Origin: Paraburkholderia podalyriae
GTDB lineage: Bacteria; Pseudomonadota; Gammaproteobacteria; Burkholderiales; Burkholderiaceae
Direction of reading: 5' to 3'
Length of the DNA: 64,000 nucleotides
Assembly (NCBI RefSeq): GCF_014397785.1
Contig: NZ_VZQQ01000006.1
Location: forward strand, 240,359 to 304,358
A program made the translations under genes and the position numbers. Below the pieces are notes generated by a model. That model had not been told where the DNA came from. It ran no database searches and saw only the letters and a list, made by a program, of their open reading frames with translations. This document shows, in pieces, positions 29,243 through 40,835 of the stretch; the first letter of the stretch is position 1, and every line of letters starts with the position of its first letter.

Positions 29243-30136
29243 ATGCGCATAATCCTGATCACCGGTATCTCCGGCTCCGGCAAATCGGTTGCCCTGAACG
29301 CGCTCGAAGACGCGGGCTATTACTGCGTCGACAATCTGCCGCCGCGTTTTCTGCAGCAACTCGCCACGTACCTCGCCGCGGATGGCCAGGATCGTCTCGC
29401 GGTCGCGATCGACGCGCGCTCCAGTTCGTCGCTGGACGAAATGCCCGCGATGATCCACGACCTCAAGCGCTCACACGACGTGCGTGTACTGTTCCTGAGC
29501 GCGAGCACGCAGTCGCTGATTCAACGCTTTTCCGAAACACGTCGCCGCCACCCGCTGTCCGGCTCACCCGCGCACGACGCGGACGTGGGCCTGCTCACGT
29601 CGCTCGCCGAAGCGATCGAACGCGAGCGCGAACTGGTCGCGGGACTTGCCGAATTCGGCCATCAGATCGACACGAGCAATCTGCGCGCGAATGTGCTGCG
29701 CGCATGGGTCAAGCGCTTCATCGAGCAGGAGGACGCGGGGCTCGTGCTGATGTTCGAGTCGTTCGGCTTCAAACGCGGCGTACCGCTCGACGCGGATTTC
29801 GTATTCGACGTACGCACGCTGCCGAACCCATACTACGATCATGAATTGAGGCCGCTCACCGGCCTCGACAAACCGGTGATGGATTTTCTCGATGCGCAGC
29901 CCGTCGTCCACGAGATGATCGACGACATAGAGAAATATCTGTCCAAGTGGCTGCCGCATTTCCGCGACGACAATCGCAGCTACCTGACCGTCGCAATCGG
30001 TTGCACGGGCGGCCAGCACCGCTCGGTATTCATCGCGGAGACGCTTGCCGCGCGTCTCGCAACATCGGCGAATGTGATTGTGCGGCACCGCGATGCGCCG
30101 GTCGACGTCGGCGAATCATCGAAGCTGGTGGCTTAA
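29243..30136 (+). CDS. rapZ: RNase adapter protein RapZ
   Basis: The 297-residue protein has a P-loop ([12 protein letters not shown], near residue 8), a Walker B-like VDNLPP segment and a C-terminal domain with [14 protein letters not shown]. In enterobacteria RapZ steers RNase E to the GlmZ small RNA and binds GlcN6P. Here the C-terminus ends ...VGESSKLVA without the strongly basic tail of the enterobacterial protein, so the RNA role may differ. The start MRIILITG at 29243 is chosen by similarity. Confidence 0.94.
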   Translation: MRIILITGISGSGKSVALNALEDAGYYCVDNLPPRFLQQLATYLAADGQDRLAVAIDARSSSSLDEMPAMIHDLKRSHDVRVLFLSASTQSLIQRFSETRRRHPLSGSPAHDADVGLLTSLAEAIERERELVAGLAEFGHQIDTSNLRANVLRAWVKRFIEQEDAGLVLMFESFGFKRGVPLDADFVFDVRTLPNPYYDHELRPLTGLDKPVMDFLDAQPVVHEMIDDIEKYLSKWLPHFRDDNRSYLTVAIGCTGGQHRSVFIAETLAARLATSANVIVRHRDAPVDVGESSKLVA

Positions 30137-30175
30137 CCGGCCGCATCGCGCGGCCTTAACCCGAAGCGTTGCGCC

Positions 30176-30811
30176 ATGTCCTCTACGCCTACTGTGTACG
30201 CCGATTTGCCGCTGTTTCCGCTGCATACGGTGCTATTTCCCGATGGCTTGCTGCCGCTCAAAATCTTCGAAGCGCGCTACCTCGACATGGCGCGCGACTG
30301 TCTGCGCGAAAAAGCACCGTTCGGCGTGTGCATGCTGAAAAGCGGCGCTGAAGTCGCGCGCGAGGAAGAACCTTCGGTGCCCGAAACGATCGGCTGTCTC
30401 GCCGAAATCGACGAGTGCGACGTCGAAGCATTCGGCATGCTGCTGATTCGCGCGCGCGGTACGAAGCGCTTTCGTCTGCTGTCGCATCGCGTCGAAGCGG
30501 ACGGTCTGCTGGTCGGCATGGCCGAGCCGCTCGCCGACGACCTGCCGCTCGAAGGCAACGAGCTATTGGCCAAATTCGGCGCGTGCGCCGAAGTGCTCGA
30601 GCGGATCATTGCGACGATCCGCGAACGCGATCCGGACAGCCTACCGTTCGCGGAGCCGTTCCGGCTAGCCGATCCGTCGTGGGTGTCGAACCGTCTCGCC
30701 GAGGTGCTGCCGATCGCGCTGCGCGCGCGGCAAAAGCTGATGGAATTGACCGATGCGGGCGCGCGCATCGACATCGTGCATCACTACATGCAGCAGCATC
30801 AGTTGCTGTGA
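30176..30811 (+). CDS. Lon N-terminal (substrate-binding) domain protein
   Basis: The 211-residue protein is a free-standing LON substrate-binding domain (LPLFPLHTVLFPDGLLPLKIFEARY, a typical LON start), with no ATPase or protease domain. Its role is not known. It follows rapZ closely on the same strand and ends before the convergent mutY. Confidence 0.9.
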   Translation: MSSTPTVYADLPLFPLHTVLFPDGLLPLKIFEARYLDMARDCLREKAPFGVCMLKSGAEVAREEEPSVPETIGCLAEIDECDVEAFGMLLIRARGTKRFRLLSHRVEADGLLVGMAEPLADDLPLEGNELLAKFGACAEVLERIIATIRERDPDSLPFAEPFRLADPSWVSNRLAEVLPIALRARQKLMELTDAGARIDIVHHYMQQHQLL

Positions 30812-30879
30812 AATCCTGAAGGCGTGAAGGCGGCCGCGCGCAACGCAGGTTGCGCACGCAATGCCGCCGATCCCTTCCG

Positions 30880-32001
30880 CTAGATCAACGAGCCACGCAG
30901 ACTGGTGAGCAGCTTGCGCACCGGCGCCGGCACGCCGAACGCATCCAGATCGCGGAGCGCTACCCAGGCGGTGTGCGCATCGTTGAGCGCGGCCAAGGCG
31001 CCGACACCGCGATCGAGCTCCGCGAGCCGCGGTTCGATATCGAGCTTGAAGTGAGTGAATACGTGCGAGAACGACGCGAGCGGTGACACCTCTCCGTCGC
31101 TGCCGAACGAGCGCGCCCGTTCGGCCAGCGATGCTTCGTCGGCGGCTTCGGGCAGACTCCACAGACCGCCCCAGATGCCCGACGGCGGACGCCGCTCGAG
31201 CATCACCGCATTGCCGTCGCGCAGCACCAGCATCCACGTGCGGCGTGTCGGCACCGCTTTCTTCGGGCGCGCGATCGGCAATTCGCGCTGACGGCCGGTG
31301 ACGTTGGCGACGCAGTCCGGCGCGAACGGACAGCGCGTGCAGTCCGGTTTGCCGCGCCCGCACAACGTCGCGCCAAGATCCATCAAGCCCTGCGTGTACG
31401 CGCTGACCTCCGCGTTCGACGCATTCGACGGCAGCAGCGATTCCGCGAGCGTCCACATTGCGTTCTCAACTTTCTTCTCGCCCGGAAAACCTTCGACGCC
31501 GAATACGCGTGCAAGCACGCGCTTCACGTTGCCATCGAGAATCGTCGCGCGCGCGCCGAACGCGAACGACGCGATCGCCGCGGCCGTCGAGCGTCCGATG
31601 CCGGGCAACTCGGCGAGCTGATCGACCGACGCTGGAAACACGCCGCCATGCTGCTCGACGACCACCTGCGCGCAGCGATGCAGATTGCGCGCGCGCGTGT
31701 AGTAGCCGAGGCCGGCCCACAGTGCCATCACTTCATCGGACGGCGCGGCGGCGAGCGCAGCGACATCCGGGAAACGCGCGAGAAATTTCGCGTAGTACGG
31801 AATCACCGTCGACACCTGGGTCTGCTGCAGCATGATTTCGGACAGCCAGATGCGGTACGGATCGCGCGTGTTCTGCCACGGCAGATCATGGCGCCCATGT
31901 TGGTGCTGCCATGCGATCAGACGCGCGGCAAAATCCGGCATCGGCGCAATCGCGGGTGTGGAATCGGACGCGCTGGTCGTTGGAGTCGGGCGGGAAGGCA
32001 T
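30880..32001 (-). CDS. mutY: A/G-specific adenine glycosylase
   Basis: The 373-residue enzyme removes adenine opposite 8-oxoguanine. It has a HhH-GPD domain (LPWQNTRDPYRIWLSEIMLQ, LPGIGRSTAAAI) and the 4Fe-4S loop C-X6-C-X2-C-X5-C (CGRGKPDCTRCPFAPDC). The C-terminal Nudix-like domain recognises 8-oxoG. The start at 32001 lies seven bases past the mutM stop; mutM and mutY form a GO-repair operon. Confidence 0.96.
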   Translation of the reverse strand: MPSRPTPTTSASDSTPAIAPMPDFAARLIAWQHQHGRHDLPWQNTRDPYRIWLSEIMLQQTQVSTVIPYYAKFLARFPDVAALAAAPSDEVMALWAGLGYYTRARNLHRCAQVVVEQHGGVFPASVDQLAELPGIGRSTAAAIASFAFGARATILDGNVKRVLARVFGVEGFPGEKKVENAMWTLAESLLPSNASNAEVSAYTQGLMDLGATLCGRGKPDCTRCPFAPDCVANVTGRQRELPIARPKKAVPTRRTWMLVLRDGNAVMLERRPPSGIWGGLWSLPEAADEASLAERARSFGSDGEVSPLASFSHVFTHFKLDIEPRLAELDRGVGALAALNDAHTAWVALRDLDAFGVPAPVRKLLTSLRGSLI

Positions 32002-32008
32002 CGAGAAT

Positions 32009-32839
32009 CTAGCGCTGGCAGGTGGGACAGAAGTATGTGGAGCGTTGCCCCTGCACGATCTGTTTGACTGGCGTTTCACATACGCGGCATGGCAGGCCAG
32101 CGCGATCATAGACGAAGTAGTCGAGCTGGAAATAGCCGCTCTCGCCGTCGCTGCCGACGAAATCGCGCAGCGTGCTGCCGCCCTTGTCGATCGCGGCGGC
32201 GAGCGTTACGCGCACGGCATCGGCCAGCAGTTCATAACGCACGAGCGACACACGGCCCGCCGCGGTGGTCGGCCGGATGCCCGCACGAAAGAGACTTTCC
32301 GACGCGTAGATGTTGCCCACGCCGACCACGATGTCTCCCGCCAGCAGCGCCTGCTTCACCGACACCTTGCGCCCGCGCGTCAGCCGATGCATCAGCGCGC
32401 CCGAAAACGCCGGCGAGAAAGGCTCGACGCCAAGGCTCGCGAGCAGCGGATGGTCGAGGATGTCGCCTTCTTCGCGCGGATGCCACAGCACCGCGCCGAA
32501 GCGGCGTGGATCACGATAGCGCAGGATGAAGTCATCGAAGATCCAATCGACATGGTCGTGCTTCGCCGCGGCCGGCGGATGCGGCACGTGACGCAGAACG
32601 CGCAACGTGCCCGTCATGCCGAGGTGCACGATGAACCACCCTGCGTCGATTTCGAACAGCAGATACTTGCCGCGCCGCTCGACTTTGCGTACCACATGGC
32701 CGCACAAGGTCTTCGCAAGATCGGTCGGAATCGGCCAGCGCAGCGCGGTCGTGCGCACGTCGACGCGCTCAACCTTGCGCCCGGACACATACGGTTCGAT
32801 CCCTCGTCGGGTAACCTCGACTTCTGGCAACTCTGGCAT
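32009..32839 (-). CDS. mutM: Formamidopyrimidine-DNA glycosylase
   Basis: The 276-residue enzyme excises 8-oxoguanine and formamidopyrimidines. It begins with the catalytic MPELPEVEV (Pro after the initiator Met is the nucleophile), has the H2TH region and ends in a zinc finger with CRVC...CPTC near the C-terminus. It is divergent from the TPR gene and cotranscribed with mutY. Confidence 0.97.
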   Translation of the reverse strand: MPELPEVEVTRRGIEPYVSGRKVERVDVRTTALRWPIPTDLAKTLCGHVVRKVERRGKYLLFEIDAGWFIVHLGMTGTLRVLRHVPHPPAAAKHDHVDWIFDDFILRYRDPRRFGAVLWHPREEGDILDHPLLASLGVEPFSPAFSGALMHRLTRGRKVSVKQALLAGDIVVGVGNIYASESLFRAGIRPTTAAGRVSLVRYELLADAVRVTLAAAIDKGGSTLRDFVGSDGESGYFQLDYFVYDRAGLPCRVCETPVKQIVQGQRSTYFCPTCQR

Positions 32840-32926
32840 GGCTGAGTGGTCTGCTACTTGCGTGAGTGGTTGTGCGCGTATTGTAGCGAGCGCGTTACAA
32901 TCGACTGAAACATTGAACGGATTTCC

Positions 32927-34765
32927 ATGAACGTGTCCTTCGTGAAGCTGCTTTCAAAGCGCCGCGCGCGCGTGTCCCACGTGCCGCTCGGCTCCGCTCG
33001 GCGGATGCTCGGTGCAGCCGCGCTTGCATTGTGGGCGCTGGCCGCTGTGCCCGCGCATGCGCAGGACCCGTCGCCGGATTCCGACGACACGTCGGTCACG
33101 ATGCCGGACCCGCTGGGCCCGGCAACGCCTGAAGAGGAAAAGTCGCTGCCCGACGTGCCGCTGTCGAGCCAGATCGTCTTCCAGGTGCTGGCCGCCGAAA
33201 TCGCGCTGCAGCGCGACCAACCGGCACCCGCCTATCAGACCTACCTCGCGCTCGCGCGCGATACGCACGACCCGCGCATGGCGCAACGCGCCACCGAAAT
33301 CGCGCTGGCCGCGCAGAGCCCGTCGGACGCACTGGCCGCCGCGCAACTGTGGCAACAGTACGCGCCGAGCTCGGAACGCGCCGCCCAGCTCGACGCATCC
33401 CTGCTCGTGCTGTCGGGCAAGCCCGATGATGCGTCGCCGATCCTGTCGCAAGAACTCGCGAAGGTACCTGAAGAAAATCGCGGCAGCGCTATGCTCGCGC
33501 TGCAACTGCTGCTGTCGCGCGGCCCGAACCGAATCGGTGGCCTGCACGTGTTGCAGGAGCTGGTGAAGAACGACATGAACCGGCCGGAAGCGCAACTGGC
33601 CGTCGCGCGCCAGCAGCTGCTGGCCGACGACGCGCCGGGAGCGCGCAAGTCGCTCGAGCAGGCGCTCGCGATCAAGCCCGACTATCTGCCGGCCGCGCTG
33701 ATGCTGTCGCAGATGGGCCCGGAAGAGCGTAAGGAAGGCATCGCGTCGCTCGAAAAGTACGTGCAGCAGAACCCGAAATCGCATGACGCGCGGCTCGCGC
33801 TCGCGCAGATGTATCTCGCGAGCGACCGTCTCGACGACGCGCAGAAGCAGTTCGAGATCATGCGCAAGGCGAACTCCAACGACCTGACGCCGTTGATGGC
33901 GCTTGCGCTGATCAAGATCCAGCAGAAGAATCTGGCCGAAGCGCAGACCTATCTGATGCAGTTCGCGCAGCAGGCCGAGAAAACGCCGGGCGCCGATGCA
34001 GGCCAGGCCTACATCTATCTCGCGCAGCTGGCGCTCGAACAGAAGAACGAAGCGGCCGCCGACGGCTGGCTGAACAAGATCTCGCCGGCGAGTCAGCAAT
34101 ACCTGGCCGCGCAGATCACGCGCGCGCAATTGCTTGCGAAACAGGGCAAGACCGATGAGGCGCGCCAGTTGCTGGCCAATTTGCAGACCTCTGATCCACG
34201 TGACGTGGCGCTGATCGCGCGCACCGATGCGGCGATCCTGTTCGACGCGAAGCGCTACCCGGAGGCCGAACAGCGCCTGCAGCAAGCCACGGCGAACTTC
34301 CCCGACGACCCCGATCTCACCTACGACTACGCGATGGCCGCCGAGAAAACCGGCCATTACGACGTCATGGAAGCGCAGTTGCGCAAGTTGATCCAGACGC
34401 AGCCGGACAATCCGCAGGCGTATAACGCGCTCGGCTATTCGCTCGCCGATCGCAACCAGCGCCTGCCGGAGGCGGATAAACTGGTCGAGAAGGCCTCGGC
34501 GCTTGCACCGAACGATGCGTTCATCATGGACAGCGTCGGCTGGGTCAAGTACCGGATGGGTAACACGACCGACGCGATCAAGCTGCTGCGCAAGGCATAC
34601 AGCCTCCAGCCGAACGCCGAAATCGGCGCGCACCTGGGCGAAGTGCTGTGGAAGGCCGGCGATCACGAACAGGCGCGCGCCGCGTTTCGCGAGGCACGCA
34701 AACTAGAACCCGACAACGAGACTCTCGTCAAAACGTTGCAACGTCTTCAGGTAAACGATCTTTGA
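32927..34765 (+). CDS. Secreted or membrane-anchored TPR protein
   Basis: The 612-residue protein has a hydrophobic N-terminal segment (about residues 27-45, ending AVPAHA) and then many tetratricopeptide repeats, for example [17 protein letters not shown] and [16 protein letters not shown] units in the C-terminal third. TPR proteins before lolB are common in Burkholderiales; the function is unknown, perhaps envelope assembly. Its stop overlaps the lolB start (TGATG). Confidence 0.85.
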   Translation: MNVSFVKLLSKRRARVSHVPLGSARRMLGAAALALWALAAVPAHAQDPSPDSDDTSVTMPDPLGPATPEEEKSLPDVPLSSQIVFQVLAAEIALQRDQPAPAYQTYLALARDTHDPRMAQRATEIALAAQSPSDALAAAQLWQQYAPSSERAAQLDASLLVLSGKPDDASPILSQELAKVPEENRGSAMLALQLLLSRGPNRIGGLHVLQELVKNDMNRPEAQLAVARQQLLADDAPGARKSLEQALAIKPDYLPAALMLSQMGPEERKEGIASLEKYVQQNPKSHDARLALAQMYLASDRLDDAQKQFEIMRKANSNDLTPLMALALIKIQQKNLAEAQTYLMQFAQQAEKTPGADAGQAYIYLAQLALEQKNEAAADGWLNKISPASQQYLAAQITRAQLLAKQGKTDEARQLLANLQTSDPRDVALIARTDAAILFDAKRYPEAEQRLQQATANFPDDPDLTYDYAMAAEKTGHYDVMEAQLRKLIQTQPDNPQAYNALGYSLADRNQRLPEADKLVEKASALAPNDAFIMDSVGWVKYRMGNTTDAIKLLRKAYSLQPNAEIGAHLGEVLWKAGDHEQARAAFREARKLEPDNETLVKTLQRLQVNDL

Positions 34766-35397
34766 TGCGTCTTTCCCGTTTGATTTCTTTTTCCAGGGCG
34801 CCACGCGGCATCGCGCTCGGGCTCGCGGCGGCAGCGGTTGTCGCGCTGGCCGGCTGCGCGTCGGTGAAGCCGCAGGGGCCGTCCACGTCGAACGCGGCGA
34901 CCGAAGTCACCGCGCAGACGAGCCGCTCGTATCAGGGCCGCTTCGCGATCCAGTACAACGATCAGAACGGTCAGCAGCGTAACGCCTACGGCAATTTCTC
35001 GTGGCAGGAGACGGGCGACACTGTCACACTGCAATTGCGCAATCCGCTCGGCCAGACGCTGGCCATCGTGACGTCGTCGCCGGCTACGGCCACGCTCGAG
35101 TTGCCGAACCGCCCGCCGCTCACCGCCGACAACGTGTCGACACTAATGCAGAACGCGCTCGGCTTCACGCTGCCGGTCGAAGGGCTGCGCTACTGGCTGC
35201 AGCCGTCGCCGGCGCCGACGTCGCGCGCGACGACCGAGAAGGACCCGGAGCAGCCGTCGCGCCTGAAGCAGATCACCCAGGACGGCTGGACGATCGACTA
35301 TCTCGCCTATGCCGATGCGCCAGCCACCGGCGTGAAGCGGCTCAATCTGAGTCGCTCGGAGCCGCCGCTCGACATCAAGCTCGTACTGGATCAGTGA
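34765..35397 (+). CDS. lolB: Outer-membrane lipoprotein receptor LolB
   Basis: The 210-residue lipoprotein receives lipoproteins from LolA and inserts them into the outer membrane. A lipobox LAGC ends the signal peptide at about residue 30, and the mature domain has the LolB fold (YQGRFAIQYNDQNGQQRN, GNFSWQETGDTVTLQLRNPLG). Its start overlaps the TPR gene, and ispE follows as in many proteobacteria. Confidence 0.92.
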   Translation: MRLSRLISFSRAPRGIALGLAAAAVVALAGCASVKPQGPSTSNAATEVTAQTSRSYQGRFAIQYNDQNGQQRNAYGNFSWQETGDTVTLQLRNPLGQTLAIVTSSPATATLELPNRPPLTADNVSTLMQNALGFTLPVEGLRYWLQPSPAPTSRATTEKDPEQPSRLKQITQDGWTIDYLAYADAPATGVKRLNLSRSEPPLDIKLVLDQ

Positions 35398-35488
35398 ATC
35401 GTCTTTGCTGTGGGGCTTTTACCCCGGCATTCGCTCACGTAACCTTGCTACCCGTTTGGCGCCACTGTGGCGCATGTAGCCTTCACTC

Positions 35489-36370
35489 ATGATCGAAACA
35501 AGCAATTCGCTGCGCGACTGTTTCGCGCCAGCGAAACTCAATCTCTTCCTGCACATCACTGGTCGTCGGCCGGATGGTTATCACACGCTGCAAACGGTCT
35601 TCCAGTTGCTTGACTGGGGCGACACGCTGCACTTCACGCGACGCGACGACGGTCTCATCACGCGCCGCACCGAAATCGCAAACGTCCCGCCCGAGCACGA
35701 CCTGACCGTGCGTGCCGCGACGTTGCTGAAGGCGCATACGAACTCCGGCGAAGGCGTCGATATCGAAATCGACAAGCGCCTGCCGATGGGCGCGGGTCTC
35801 GGCGGCGGCAGCTCCGACGCGGCGACGACGCTGCTCGCGCTCAATCGCTTGTGGAAGCTCAATCTGCCGCGCCAGGAATTGCAGGATCTCGCGTTGAAGC
35901 TCGGCGCGGACGTACCTTTCTTTGTATTTGGAAGAAATGCGTTCGCAGAGGGTGTCGGAGAATCTTTAGACGTTGTACAATTGCCGCCGCGTTACTTCCT
36001 GGTTGTGACGCCGAGGGTGCAGGTTCCAACTGCAGCGATTTTTTCCCAGAAAGCGTTGACAAGCGATACAAAGCCTCTCATAATTACGGACTTTCCTGCA
36101 GAACATAGCTGCAACACTGAATGGCCAGAAAGCTTCGGCCGGAATGACATGCAGCAGGTTGTCGTAGGAAAGTACGCGGAGGTGGCGCAAGTGTTGCGGT
36201 GGTTTGAAAACATCGCTCCAGCGCGGATGTCCGGATCAGGTGCAAGTGTTTTTGCAGCGTTCCGTAGTAAAGCTGAAGCAGAAGCGGCGCAAGCCAAACT
36301 GCCCGGCGATTGGAACAGTGCAGTAGCAGCGGGCCTGGATTTGCATCCACTCTTTGCTTTCGCGTCATAA
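35489..36370 (+). CDS. ispE: 4-diphosphocytidyl-2-C-methylerythritol kinase
   Basis: The 293-residue GHMP kinase acts in the MEP pathway to isoprenoids. The ATP-binding glycine loop [14 protein letters not shown] lies near residue 97, the first motif is [21 protein letters not shown], and motif 3 is [13 protein letters not shown]. Length is usual. The order lolB-ispE-tRNA(Gln)-prs is typical for the group. Confidence 0.96.
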   Translation: MIETSNSLRDCFAPAKLNLFLHITGRRPDGYHTLQTVFQLLDWGDTLHFTRRDDGLITRRTEIANVPPEHDLTVRAATLLKAHTNSGEGVDIEIDKRLPMGAGLGGGSSDAATTLLALNRLWKLNLPRQELQDLALKLGADVPFFVFGRNAFAEGVGESLDVVQLPPRYFLVVTPRVQVPTAAIFSQKALTSDTKPLIITDFPAEHSCNTEWPESFGRNDMQQVVVGKYAEVAQVLRWFENIAPARMSGSGASVFAAFRSKAEAEAAQAKLPGDWNSAVAAGLDLHPLFAFAS

Positions 36371-36422
36371 GTTTTGCATCGTCGAACGAAACTCCACGTT
36401 CGGCGGAGCTCAAAGTCAGTGT

Positions 36423-36499
36423 AGGGGAGTCGCCAAGCTGGTTAAGGCACCGGATTTTGATTCCGGCATGCAAAGGTTCGAATCCTTTCTCCCCTGCCA
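36423..36499 (+). tRNA. tRNA-Gln (anticodon TTG)
   Basis: The acceptor stem AGGGGAG pairs with CTCCCCT, and the TTCGAAT T-loop is present. The anticodon stem CCGGA/TCCGG flanks a seven-base loop TTTTGAT whose centre is TTG, decoding CAA/CAG. The 3' CCA is encoded in the DNA. It sits between ispE and prs. Confidence 0.95.
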
Positions 36500-36561
36500 A
36501 AAATTCTCGTAGTTCGCTGTAGTTCGCATTTCTCCCGCCCCCAGCCTGAAGTAGGTGCACG

Positions 36562-37518
36562 ATGAGCAGCCATGACGGCCTGATGGTTTTTACTGGCAAC
36601 GCAAATCCCGCGCTTGCTCAGGAAGTCGTCAAAAACCTCGGTATTCCCCTCGGCAAAGCAATGGTTAGCCGTTTCTCGGACGGTGAAATCCAGGTTGAGA
36701 TTCAGGAAAACGTGCGCGGCAAGGATGTCTTCGTCCTGCAATCCACGTGTGCACCGACGAACGACAATCTGATGGAACTGATGATCATGGTCGATGCGCT
36801 CAAACGCGCATCCGCAGGCCGGATCACCGCAGCCATCCCCTACTTCGGTTATGCCCGTCAGGATCGTCGCCCGCGCTCGGCGCGCGTCGCCATTTCGGCG
36901 AAGGTCGTGGCTAACATGCTGGAAATCGCCGGCGTCGAGCGGATCATCACGATGGATCTGCACGCCGACCAGATTCAAGGCTTCTTCGACATCCCGGTCG
37001 ACAACATCTACGCAACGCCCGTGTTGCTTGGCGATCTGCGCAAGCAGAACTACGAGAACCTGCTGGTCGTTTCGCCGGACGTCGGCGGCGTGGTGCGCGC
37101 CCGTGCATTGGCGAAGCAGCTCAATTGCGATCTCGCGATCATCGACAAGCGTCGCCCGAAGGCGAACGTCGCCGAAGTGATGAACATCATCGGTGAAGTC
37201 GAAGGCCGCACCTGCGTGATCATGGACGACATGGTCGACACGGCAGGCACGCTGTGCAAGGCCGCGCAGGTTCTGAAGGAGCGTGGCGCGAAGCAGGTGT
37301 TCGCGTACGCTACCCACCCGGTTCTGTCGGGCGGCGCGGGCGAGCGCATCGCCGCTTCCGCACTCGACGAACTCGTGGTCACGGACACGATCCCGCTCGG
37401 CGAAGAAGCCCGTTCGTGCGCGAAGATCCGTTCGCTGACGAGCGCCGGCCTGCTAGCCGAAACGTTCTCGCGCATCCGCCGCGGCGATTCGGTGATGTCG
37501 CTGTTCGCTGAAAGTTAA
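36562..37518 (+). CDS. prs: Ribose-phosphate pyrophosphokinase
   Basis: The 318-residue enzyme makes PRPP from ribose 5-phosphate and ATP. The Class I signature is visible in [16 protein letters not shown] and the PRPP-binding loop in [12 protein letters not shown], with [17 protein letters not shown] between. Length matches the family. A terminator follows at 37533. Confidence 0.97.
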   Translation: MSSHDGLMVFTGNANPALAQEVVKNLGIPLGKAMVSRFSDGEIQVEIQENVRGKDVFVLQSTCAPTNDNLMELMIMVDALKRASAGRITAAIPYFGYARQDRRPRSARVAISAKVVANMLEIAGVERIITMDLHADQIQGFFDIPVDNIYATPVLLGDLRKQNYENLLVVSPDVGGVVRARALAKQLNCDLAIIDKRRPKANVAEVMNIIGEVEGRTCVIMDDMVDTAGTLCKAAQVLKERGAKQVFAYATHPVLSGGAGERIAASALDELVVTDTIPLGEEARSCAKIRSLTSAGLLAETFSRIRRGDSVMSLFAES

Positions 37519-37532
37519 GCATTTGTGAAGAT

Positions 37533-37567
37533 GCCGCGTACCGCTTCGTGCGACACGCGGCGTTTTT
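37533..37567 (+). terminator. Probable terminator after prs
   Basis: A seven-bp stem (37533-37539 with 37555-37561) closes a 15-base loop and is followed by G then TTTTT. The loop is long, so strength is uncertain. Confidence 0.65.
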
Positions 37568-37681
37568 GCACAATCGGCATGAACGAACGAAGGTTCGTGC
37601 CGCTATCCCGGGCCTCAGCCATTACGGCTTCGAGGCCTTGTTTTTGCTGCCTGGTCGCGGGCAGTGCATTGGAGATTCAAC

Positions 37682-38299
37682 ATGAAAGTAGTCGCTTTCG
37701 AGCGTTCCCTGCAAGGTACGGGTGCGAGCCGCCGCCTGCGTAACTCGGGCAAGACCCCGGGTATCGTTTATGGCGCCGGTGCTGACACGCAACTGATCGA
37801 ACTCGATCACAACGCCCTGTGGCACGCGCTGAAGAAAGAAGTTTTCCACTCGTCGATCCTCGATCTGGAAGTGGCCGGCAAGTCGCAACAGGTTCTGCTG
37901 CGCGACGTGCAATACCACCCGTTCCGTCAGCTCGTGCTGCACGTGGACTTTCAGCGGGTCGACGCGACGAAGAAGCTGCACACCAAGGTGCCGCTGCACT
38001 TCTTGAACCAGGAAATCAACCCTGCAGTGAAGCTGTCGAGCGCGGTGATTTCGCACATCATCAACGAAATCGAAATCGAGTGCTTGCCGTCGGCGCTGCC
38101 GGAATTCATCGAAGTCGACCTCGCGAAGATCGAAGCAGGTCAATCGGTTCACGCGAAGGACATCCCGTTGCCGGCAGGTGTGGCGCTCGTCGCCCACGTC
38201 GACGCGGAAAACCCGGTGGTCGCTGCTGCAACGATTCCGGCTGGCGCAATCGCTGAAGACGCGGCTGCTGCTGAAGGCGGCGAAACGCCGGCTGCTTGA
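37682..38299 (+). CDS. rplY: 50S ribosomal protein L25 (CTC form)
   Basis: The 205-residue protein binds 5S rRNA. The N-terminal L25 domain ([26 protein letters not shown]) is followed by a CTC-type second beta domain and an Ala-rich tail. The start at ATG 37682 fits the family. It is between prs and pth as in other bacteria. Confidence 0.96.
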   Translation: MKVVAFERSLQGTGASRRLRNSGKTPGIVYGAGADTQLIELDHNALWHALKKEVFHSSILDLEVAGKSQQVLLRDVQYHPFRQLVLHVDFQRVDATKKLHTKVPLHFLNQEINPAVKLSSAVISHIINEIEIECLPSALPEFIEVDLAKIEAGQSVHAKDIPLPAGVALVAHVDAENPVVAAATIPAGAIAEDAAAAEGGETPAA

Positions 38300-38360
38300 G
38301 AGCCTTCCGGTTCGAAGCAAGCAATCCTCTCGATCCGTTTCCGATGAAACGGTCGATGTG

Positions 38361-38393
38361 ACCCGCCGAGGTTCGCCCTGGCGGGTTTTTTTT
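38361..38393 (+). terminator. Rho-independent terminator after rplY
   Basis: A seven-bp stem (38361-38367 with 38380-38386) is followed by a run of eight T residues (38386-38393). Confidence 0.9.
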
Positions 38394-38448
38394 CGGCTTT
38401 TTAGTCCGGCTGCTGTTTCACTTCCAGACCTGGTGGACTCACGCAATC

Positions 38449-39054
38449 ATGATCAAGCTGATCGTCGGGCTCGGCAATCCGGGCGCCGAATACACCGCGA
38501 CGCGTCACAACGCCGGCTTCTGGCTGGTCGATCAACTCGCGCGGGAGTCAGGCACGACGCTGCGCGACGAGCGACGCTTTCACGGCTTCTACGCGAAGGC
38601 GCGGCTGCATGGCGAGGAAGTGCATCTGCTCGAGCCGCAGACCTATATGAACCGCTCTGGCCAATCGGTCGTCGCGCTCGCGCAATTCTTCAAGATCCTT
38701 CCCGACGAGATCCTCGTCGCGCACGACGAGCTCGACATGCCACCCGGCAGCGTCAAGCTGAAGCTCGGCGGTGGCAGCGGCGGGCATAACGGGCTCAAGG
38801 ACATCAGCGCGCATCTGTCGTCCCAGCAATACTGGCGGCTGCGGATCGGCATCGGCCATCCGCGCGATCTGATTCCCGAGAGCGCGCGCGCCGGCGCGAA
38901 GCCGGACGTTGCGAACTACGTACTAAAGCCGCCGCGGCGCGAAGAGCAGGAGGTGATCGATGCGTCGATCGAGCGTGCGCTCGCGGTGATGCCGCAGGTC
39001 ATCAAGGGCGAGCTGGAACGCGCGATGATGCAACTGCATCGCAACAACAGCTGA
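38449..39054 (+). CDS. pth: Peptidyl-tRNA hydrolase
   Basis: The 201-residue enzyme releases tRNA from stalled peptidyl-tRNA. The catalytic His is in RHNAGFW near residue 20, and the conserved Asp region is [13 protein letters not shown] with [12 protein letters not shown]. It begins at ATG 38449, 55 bases after the rplY terminator. Confidence 0.97.
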   Translation: MIKLIVGLGNPGAEYTATRHNAGFWLVDQLARESGTTLRDERRFHGFYAKARLHGEEVHLLEPQTYMNRSGQSVVALAQFFKILPDEILVAHDELDMPPGSVKLKLGGGSGGHNGLKDISAHLSSQQYWRLRIGIGHPRDLIPESARAGAKPDVANYVLKPPRREEQEVIDASIERALAVMPQVIKGELERAMMQLHRNNS

Positions 39055-39104
39055 CGCGCGCCGCATTCATCGAGATCCGCAATCGACCTCGCGAGGAGAA
39101 TCGC

Positions 39105-40184
39105 TTGAGCCGCTACTGGAGCGACATCGTTCACCGTCTGACGCCGTATGTGCCGGGCGAGCAGCCCGCGCTCGCGCATCCGGTGAAGCTGAACACCAAC
39201 GAGAATCCGTATCCGCCGTCGCCACGCGTGCTCGACGCGATCCACCGCGAGCTCGGTGACACGGCCGACGCACTTCGCCGCTATCCCGATCCGAGCGCGC
39301 GCAAGCTGCGCGAAACGGTGGCCGCGTATCACGGCATCCGCGCCGATCAGGTATTCGCGGGCAACGGCTCGGACGAAGTGCTCGCGCTGACGTTCCAGGC
39401 TTTGCTCAAGCATGACGAGCCGCTGCTGTTTCCCGACATCACCTACAGCTTCTATCCGACCTACGCGAAGCTGTTCGAAGTCGACTACCGCACCGTTCCG
39501 CTCGACGACCGCTTCGCGATCAACATTAACGACTACGCGGTGCCGAATGGCGGCATCCTGTTTCCGAATCCGAACGCGCCGACCGGCCGTCCGCTGCCGC
39601 TCGCGGAAATCGAACGCCTCGTCGCGAGCCATCCTGATTCGGTCGTGGTCATCGACGAAGCCTATGTCGACTTCGGCGCCGAGTCGGCGATTGCGCTGAT
39701 CGACCGCTATCCGAATCTGCTCGTCGTGCAGACGGTGTCGAAGTCGCGTTCACTCGCTGGCATGCGCGTCGGCTTTGCGTTTGGCGACGCGGCGCTGATC
39801 GATGCGCTCAATCGCGTGAAGGACAGCTTCAATTCGTACCCACTCGACCGGCTCGCGCAAGCCGCGGCTACCGCAGCCTACGAAGACGACGCGTGGTTTC
39901 GCGAATGCTGCGCGAAAGTGATCGCGAGCCGCGAACGGCTCGCCGCGGAATTGACCGCGCTCGGCTTTGAGGTGGTACCGTCGGCCGCGAATCTGCTGTT
40001 CGCGCGGCATGAAGGCTACGACGCGGCGACGCTCGCGTCGCGGCTGCGGGAAAAGGAAATTTTCGTGCGGCATTTCAACGCACCGCGCATTGACCAACAT
40101 CTGCGGATCTCGGTCGGCACCGACACCGAATGCGACATCCTGCTCGACGCACTGCGCGGCATTTTCAGCGCTTACGTCGGATAA
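39105..40184 (+). CDS. hisC: Histidinol-phosphate aminotransferase
   Basis: The 359-residue PLP enzyme converts histidinol phosphate and 2-oxoglutarate to imidazole acetol phosphate and glutamate in histidine synthesis. The start is TTG 39105, with AGGAG seven bases before it and the family start [12 protein letters not shown]. The [11 protein letters not shown] and [12 protein letters not shown] motifs and the PLP lysine in [14 protein letters not shown] are visible. It lies outside the main his operon. Confidence 0.95.
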   Translation: MSRYWSDIVHRLTPYVPGEQPALAHPVKLNTNENPYPPSPRVLDAIHRELGDTADALRRYPDPSARKLRETVAAYHGIRADQVFAGNGSDEVLALTFQALLKHDEPLLFPDITYSFYPTYAKLFEVDYRTVPLDDRFAININDYAVPNGGILFPNPNAPTGRPLPLAEIERLVASHPDSVVVIDEAYVDFGAESAIALIDRYPNLLVVQTVSKSRSLAGMRVGFAFGDAALIDALNRVKDSFNSYPLDRLAQAAATAAYEDDAWFRECCAKVIASRERLAAELTALGFEVVPSAANLLFARHEGYDAATLASRLREKEIFVRHFNAPRIDQHLRISVGTDTECDILLDALRGIFSAYVG

Positions 40185-40201
40185 CGGAAACGCCGCCGAA
40201 A

Positions 40202-40235
40202 AAAACGGCGAAGGCCCGCAAGCCTTCGCCGTTTT
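40202..40235. terminator. Bidirectional terminator between hisC and the ferredoxin gene
   Basis: A perfect 14-bp stem (40202-40215 with 40222-40235) has a six-base loop and is flanked by A and T runs, so it serves both convergent genes. Confidence 0.92.
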
Positions 40236-40258
40236 CTTTTATGCGTTACCCGCGAACT

Positions 40259-40835
<577 letters not shown>

